From: Candidatus Magasanikiibacteriota bacterium
Lineage (GTDB): Bacteria; Patescibacteriota; Patescibacteriia; Magasanikbacterales; UBA10003
Direction of reading: 5' to 3'
Assembly (NCBI GenBank): GCA_003514455.1
Contig: DOQH01000014.1
Location: 1 to 6,227, forward strand
DNA length: 6,227 nucleotides
In this document: positions 4,253 to 6,227 of the stretch, piece by piece
Layout: every line of letters starts with the position of its first letter
Position numbering within the stretch: position 1 is the first letter of the stretch
Made by a program: the position numbers and the translations under genes
Notes under the pieces: generated by a model
The model's input: only the letters and a program-made list of their open reading frames with translations
Told to the model about the DNA's origin: nothing
Databases searched by the model: none

Positions 4253-6227
4253 ATTTAGTAGCGTTTAAAATTTTATTTTTAATTCCTTGTGGATCAAGTC
4301 CGGCCACTTCATACACTTCTTGCGGCGGGCCGGATTTGAGAAATTTATTCACGCCAATGGCGCGAGCCGGATAATCGGCTGGCAGGAGAAACGGATAAAG
4401 AAATCCCGGCCAGCCATTATGCAGAGCGATAGTGTGAGCTCTTTCTTCATTGGAAAAAATCGTTTCGGCTTTTTGCGGATCAGCCGCGCGTAATTCTTCA
4501 AATAATTCCGGAGAAGTGACGGCCAAAATTTTTACATCATGATTTTGTTCCAATTCCGGCAATATCGTCAAAACATTGGCCATAGTTTGCCCGCCCGACA
4601 CTGCCAAAACAATTTTTTTCTTGTTGTTTTCCATATGCTTTTTAAAAACATACGCGCCATTCACCGCTTCACTCGCTGGCGGTATGCCATCCCCGCGTTT
4701 GAACACCATTGTATTTGGCCGCATGACTGACAGAGCGATTGGTTCGCCTTTGTTCAAAGCGTAAAACAACATTTCAATTGTCTCATTGGCATCCAAGGGC
4801 TTGTATACTTTAATGCCAGGATAGGCGTTAAAAAGCGACATCCAAAAAAGACCATGATGAGTCGGGCCGTCTTCGCCTGTTTCCGGGCCGTCATGAGCGG
4901 CCAGCATTATGAAAAATCCCTTGTTGGCGGGATTGACCGCGTTATTTATCAAAGCCATGCGCACGGAATTGGCCATCATTGATGTAAAGACCCCGTAAGA
5001 AGCAAAGGCCGAAACAGCTTGAAATCCGCCTGGCAAAACATCTTGCGTCAGAGTAGTGGAGAGCATGGCCATATTTTGTTCAGCAATGCCAAAGCGGAAA
5101 CCGCGGCCAAGCGGATTGTCTTTGTTGATAATGCCGTAAATATTTTCCGCCGCGCCGGTTAAAATTGATTTCATTAAATCACCGGCGCCGAGATAGAAAA
5201 ATGCGCTTTGCGTCATCAACCATTTAAACCAGGCCTCGGTGGCTTTGCGCGTGGCTACCTCTGCGCCTTCGGCAAAAACCAGTTCCGGCGGCAATTGCGC
5301 CGGACGGGTGATAGCCGTTGGTTTTATCAATGGCCGATTGGGCAGGGTTTGCGTCATTTTGGCAATTTGTTGCGATTCATCAGGCAAAAGTTCGCGGCCC
5401 TTTTTTATTTTTTCTAAAAAATACTCGGCCAAATCCTTGTCCAATAATGATAAAACAAAATCCAAATCATCTTGGATTTTTTTATCTATTCCGGGAATAT
5501 TAAATCCCAATTTTTTCATTATTTCAATATATTCATCGTGCTTGGCAGGGGAGCCGTGCGAGTCTGATTTATTTTCATTTTTGCCATAATGCAGGCCTTT
5601 GGTGCCGTGGCACAAAACTACTGTTGGATGATCATTTTTAAATCCTTCCTTGGCCTTTTTATACGCCTCCAATAATTCCGCGACATTATGGCCATTCACC
5701 TCAATCACATTCCATCCCAGTCCGAGCCAGTGATTGATATATGGCGTGGAGACAACTTCATTAATGTTACCGTCAATGCCAAAATGATTGTAATCCAAAA
5801 GAACAATTAAATTGGCTAGCCCCAGGGTGTTAATCATGTTGCGCGCTTCGTATGATATGCCTTCTTCTGTTTCCGCGTCTCCCATTAAAACCCAAATTTT
5901 GGTCGCTAGTCCGCAAGAGCGGTGCAGAGCCGCGATTCCGGCGGCGGCGGAAAGTCCGTGGCCAGATGAGCCGGTGGAAACATCAGCCAGGGGATAGATT
6001 GATTCCACATGTCCGGAAATACCATCGCAATGCCGAAACTTGAGTAAACATTCAGGGATTATGGCATTAAGTTTTTCTTTATCAAATTTAATGCCCGCGC
6101 GTGATAATGATTCATAAATTAGAACCAATGTGCCATATAGCAAAGGAGTGCAGTGTCCCGCAGACCACACCAAGCGGTCGCGGCCGGGATTTTTTGGGTC
6201 AAGCGGGTCAAAAGCGTACAATCCGCT
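4245..6227 (-). CDS. tkt: Transketolase, N-terminus cut by the window edge
   Basis: 660 residues are visible, numbered here from the edge codon. The enzyme moves two-carbon ketol units between sugar phosphates in the non-oxidative pentose phosphate pathway, using thiamine diphosphate and a divalent metal. By comparison with E. coli TktA: H25 (SAGHCT, H66), H73 (H100), metal/cofactor D117 (GDAETEEG, D155) and N147 (DYNHFGIDG, N185), H224 (SHGSP, H261), R327 (R358), catalytic E383 (GIAEQN, E411), D453 and H457 (GEDGPTHH, D469/H473) and R503 (R520). Cofactor-binding, pyrimidine and C-terminal domains follow in order in one chain. The frame stays open to the edge, and the TTG at 6219-6221 is internal: roughly 40 residues, including the SGHPG segment, should lie beyond. 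Oddities are GDA for the usual GDG and GSSGHGLS for GSLGQGLS. First visible gene of the operon; the kinase follows with an 8-nt overlap. Confidence 0.95.
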   Translation of the reverse strand, partial: SGLYAFDPLDPKNPGRDRLVWSAGHCTPLLYGTLVLIYESLSRAGIKFDKEKLNAIIPECLLKFRHCDGISGHVESIYPLADVSTGSSGHGLSAAAGIAALHRSCGLATKIWVLMGDAETEEGISYEARNMINTLGLANLIVLLDYNHFGIDGNINEVVSTPYINHWLGLGWNVIEVNGHNVAELLEAYKKAKEGFKNDHPTVVLCHGTKGLHYGKNENKSDSHGSPAKHDEYIEIMKKLGFNIPGIDKKIQDDLDFVLSLLDKDLAEYFLEKIKKGRELLPDESQQIAKMTQTLPNRPLIKPTAITRPAQLPPELVFAEGAEVATRKATEAWFKWLMTQSAFFYLGAGDLMKSILTGAAENIYGIINKDNPLGRGFRFGIAEQNMAMLSTTLTQDVLPGGFQAVSAFASYGVFTSMMANSVRMALINNAVNPANKGFFIMLAAHDGPETGEDGPTHHGLFWMSLFNAYPGIKVYKPLDANETIEMLFYALNKGEPIALSVMRPNTMVFKRGDGIPPASEAVNGAYVFKKHMENNKKKIVLAVSGGQTMANVLTILPELEQNHDVKILAVTSPELFEELRAADPQKAETIFSNEERAHTIALHNGWPGFLYPFLLPADYPARAIGVNKFLKSGPPQEVYEVAGLDPQGIKNKILNATKYV

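Noticed and set aside
6219..6221. TTG as the start of transketolase
   Set aside because: The frame is open to the window edge, and the YAFDPLDP sequence at this point is internal in transketolases; the real start is outside.
4245..6227. 1-deoxyxylulose-5-phosphate synthase or phosphoketolase
   Set aside because: The GEDGPTHH, SHGSP and GIAEQN motifs together with domain order and length match transketolase.

Overview
The window looks like a piece of a Patescibacteria/CPR (Parcubacteria-like) genome. This rests on compact fermentative metabolism genes, several small unrecognised proteins, no Shine-Dalgarno sequence in front of any start, and a short GC-rich dispersed repeat ending in GCTCGCAATGAC. 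The assignment is an inference from gene content and style; no marker gene (rRNA, ribosomal protein) is present.

The window has two halves that meet tail to tail at about 2091-2250. The left half (1-2090, plus strand) is very AT-rich: two sample lines counted by eye, 1081-1140 and 1981-2040, have 17/60 and 15/60 G+C. It carries an unrecognised 163-residue protein that may begin outside the window, a small stand-alone ATPase of the FtsK/SpoIIIE type (best start 719), and a basic 188-residue conserved-hypothetical-like protein 25 nt downstream. The ATPase keeps Walker A and Walker B but lacks the membrane, alpha and gamma domains of FtsK and has altered residues in later motor motifs. This half reads like an accessory cassette.

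The right half (2251-6227, minus strand) is more GC-rich: sample lines 3001-3060 and 4021-4080 have 32/60 and 33/60 G+C. It is a central-carbon operon read in the order transketolase (N-terminus beyond the right edge), PfkB-family sugar kinase (start overlapping the transketolase stop by 8 nt) and L-lactate dehydrogenase (49 nt further on). Together they suggest sugar-phosphate rearrangement through the non-oxidative pentose phosphate pathway, phosphorylation of a sugar or nucleoside, and NADH reoxidation by lactate production.

The junction between the halves holds a strong hairpin (12-bp perfect outer stem) next to two overlapping TATAAT boxes, and a dispersed repeat that supplies the last codons and the stop of the lactate dehydrogenase gene. 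No tRNA, rRNA, CRISPR array or insertion sequence was seen. No stretch without a gene exceeds 300 bases.
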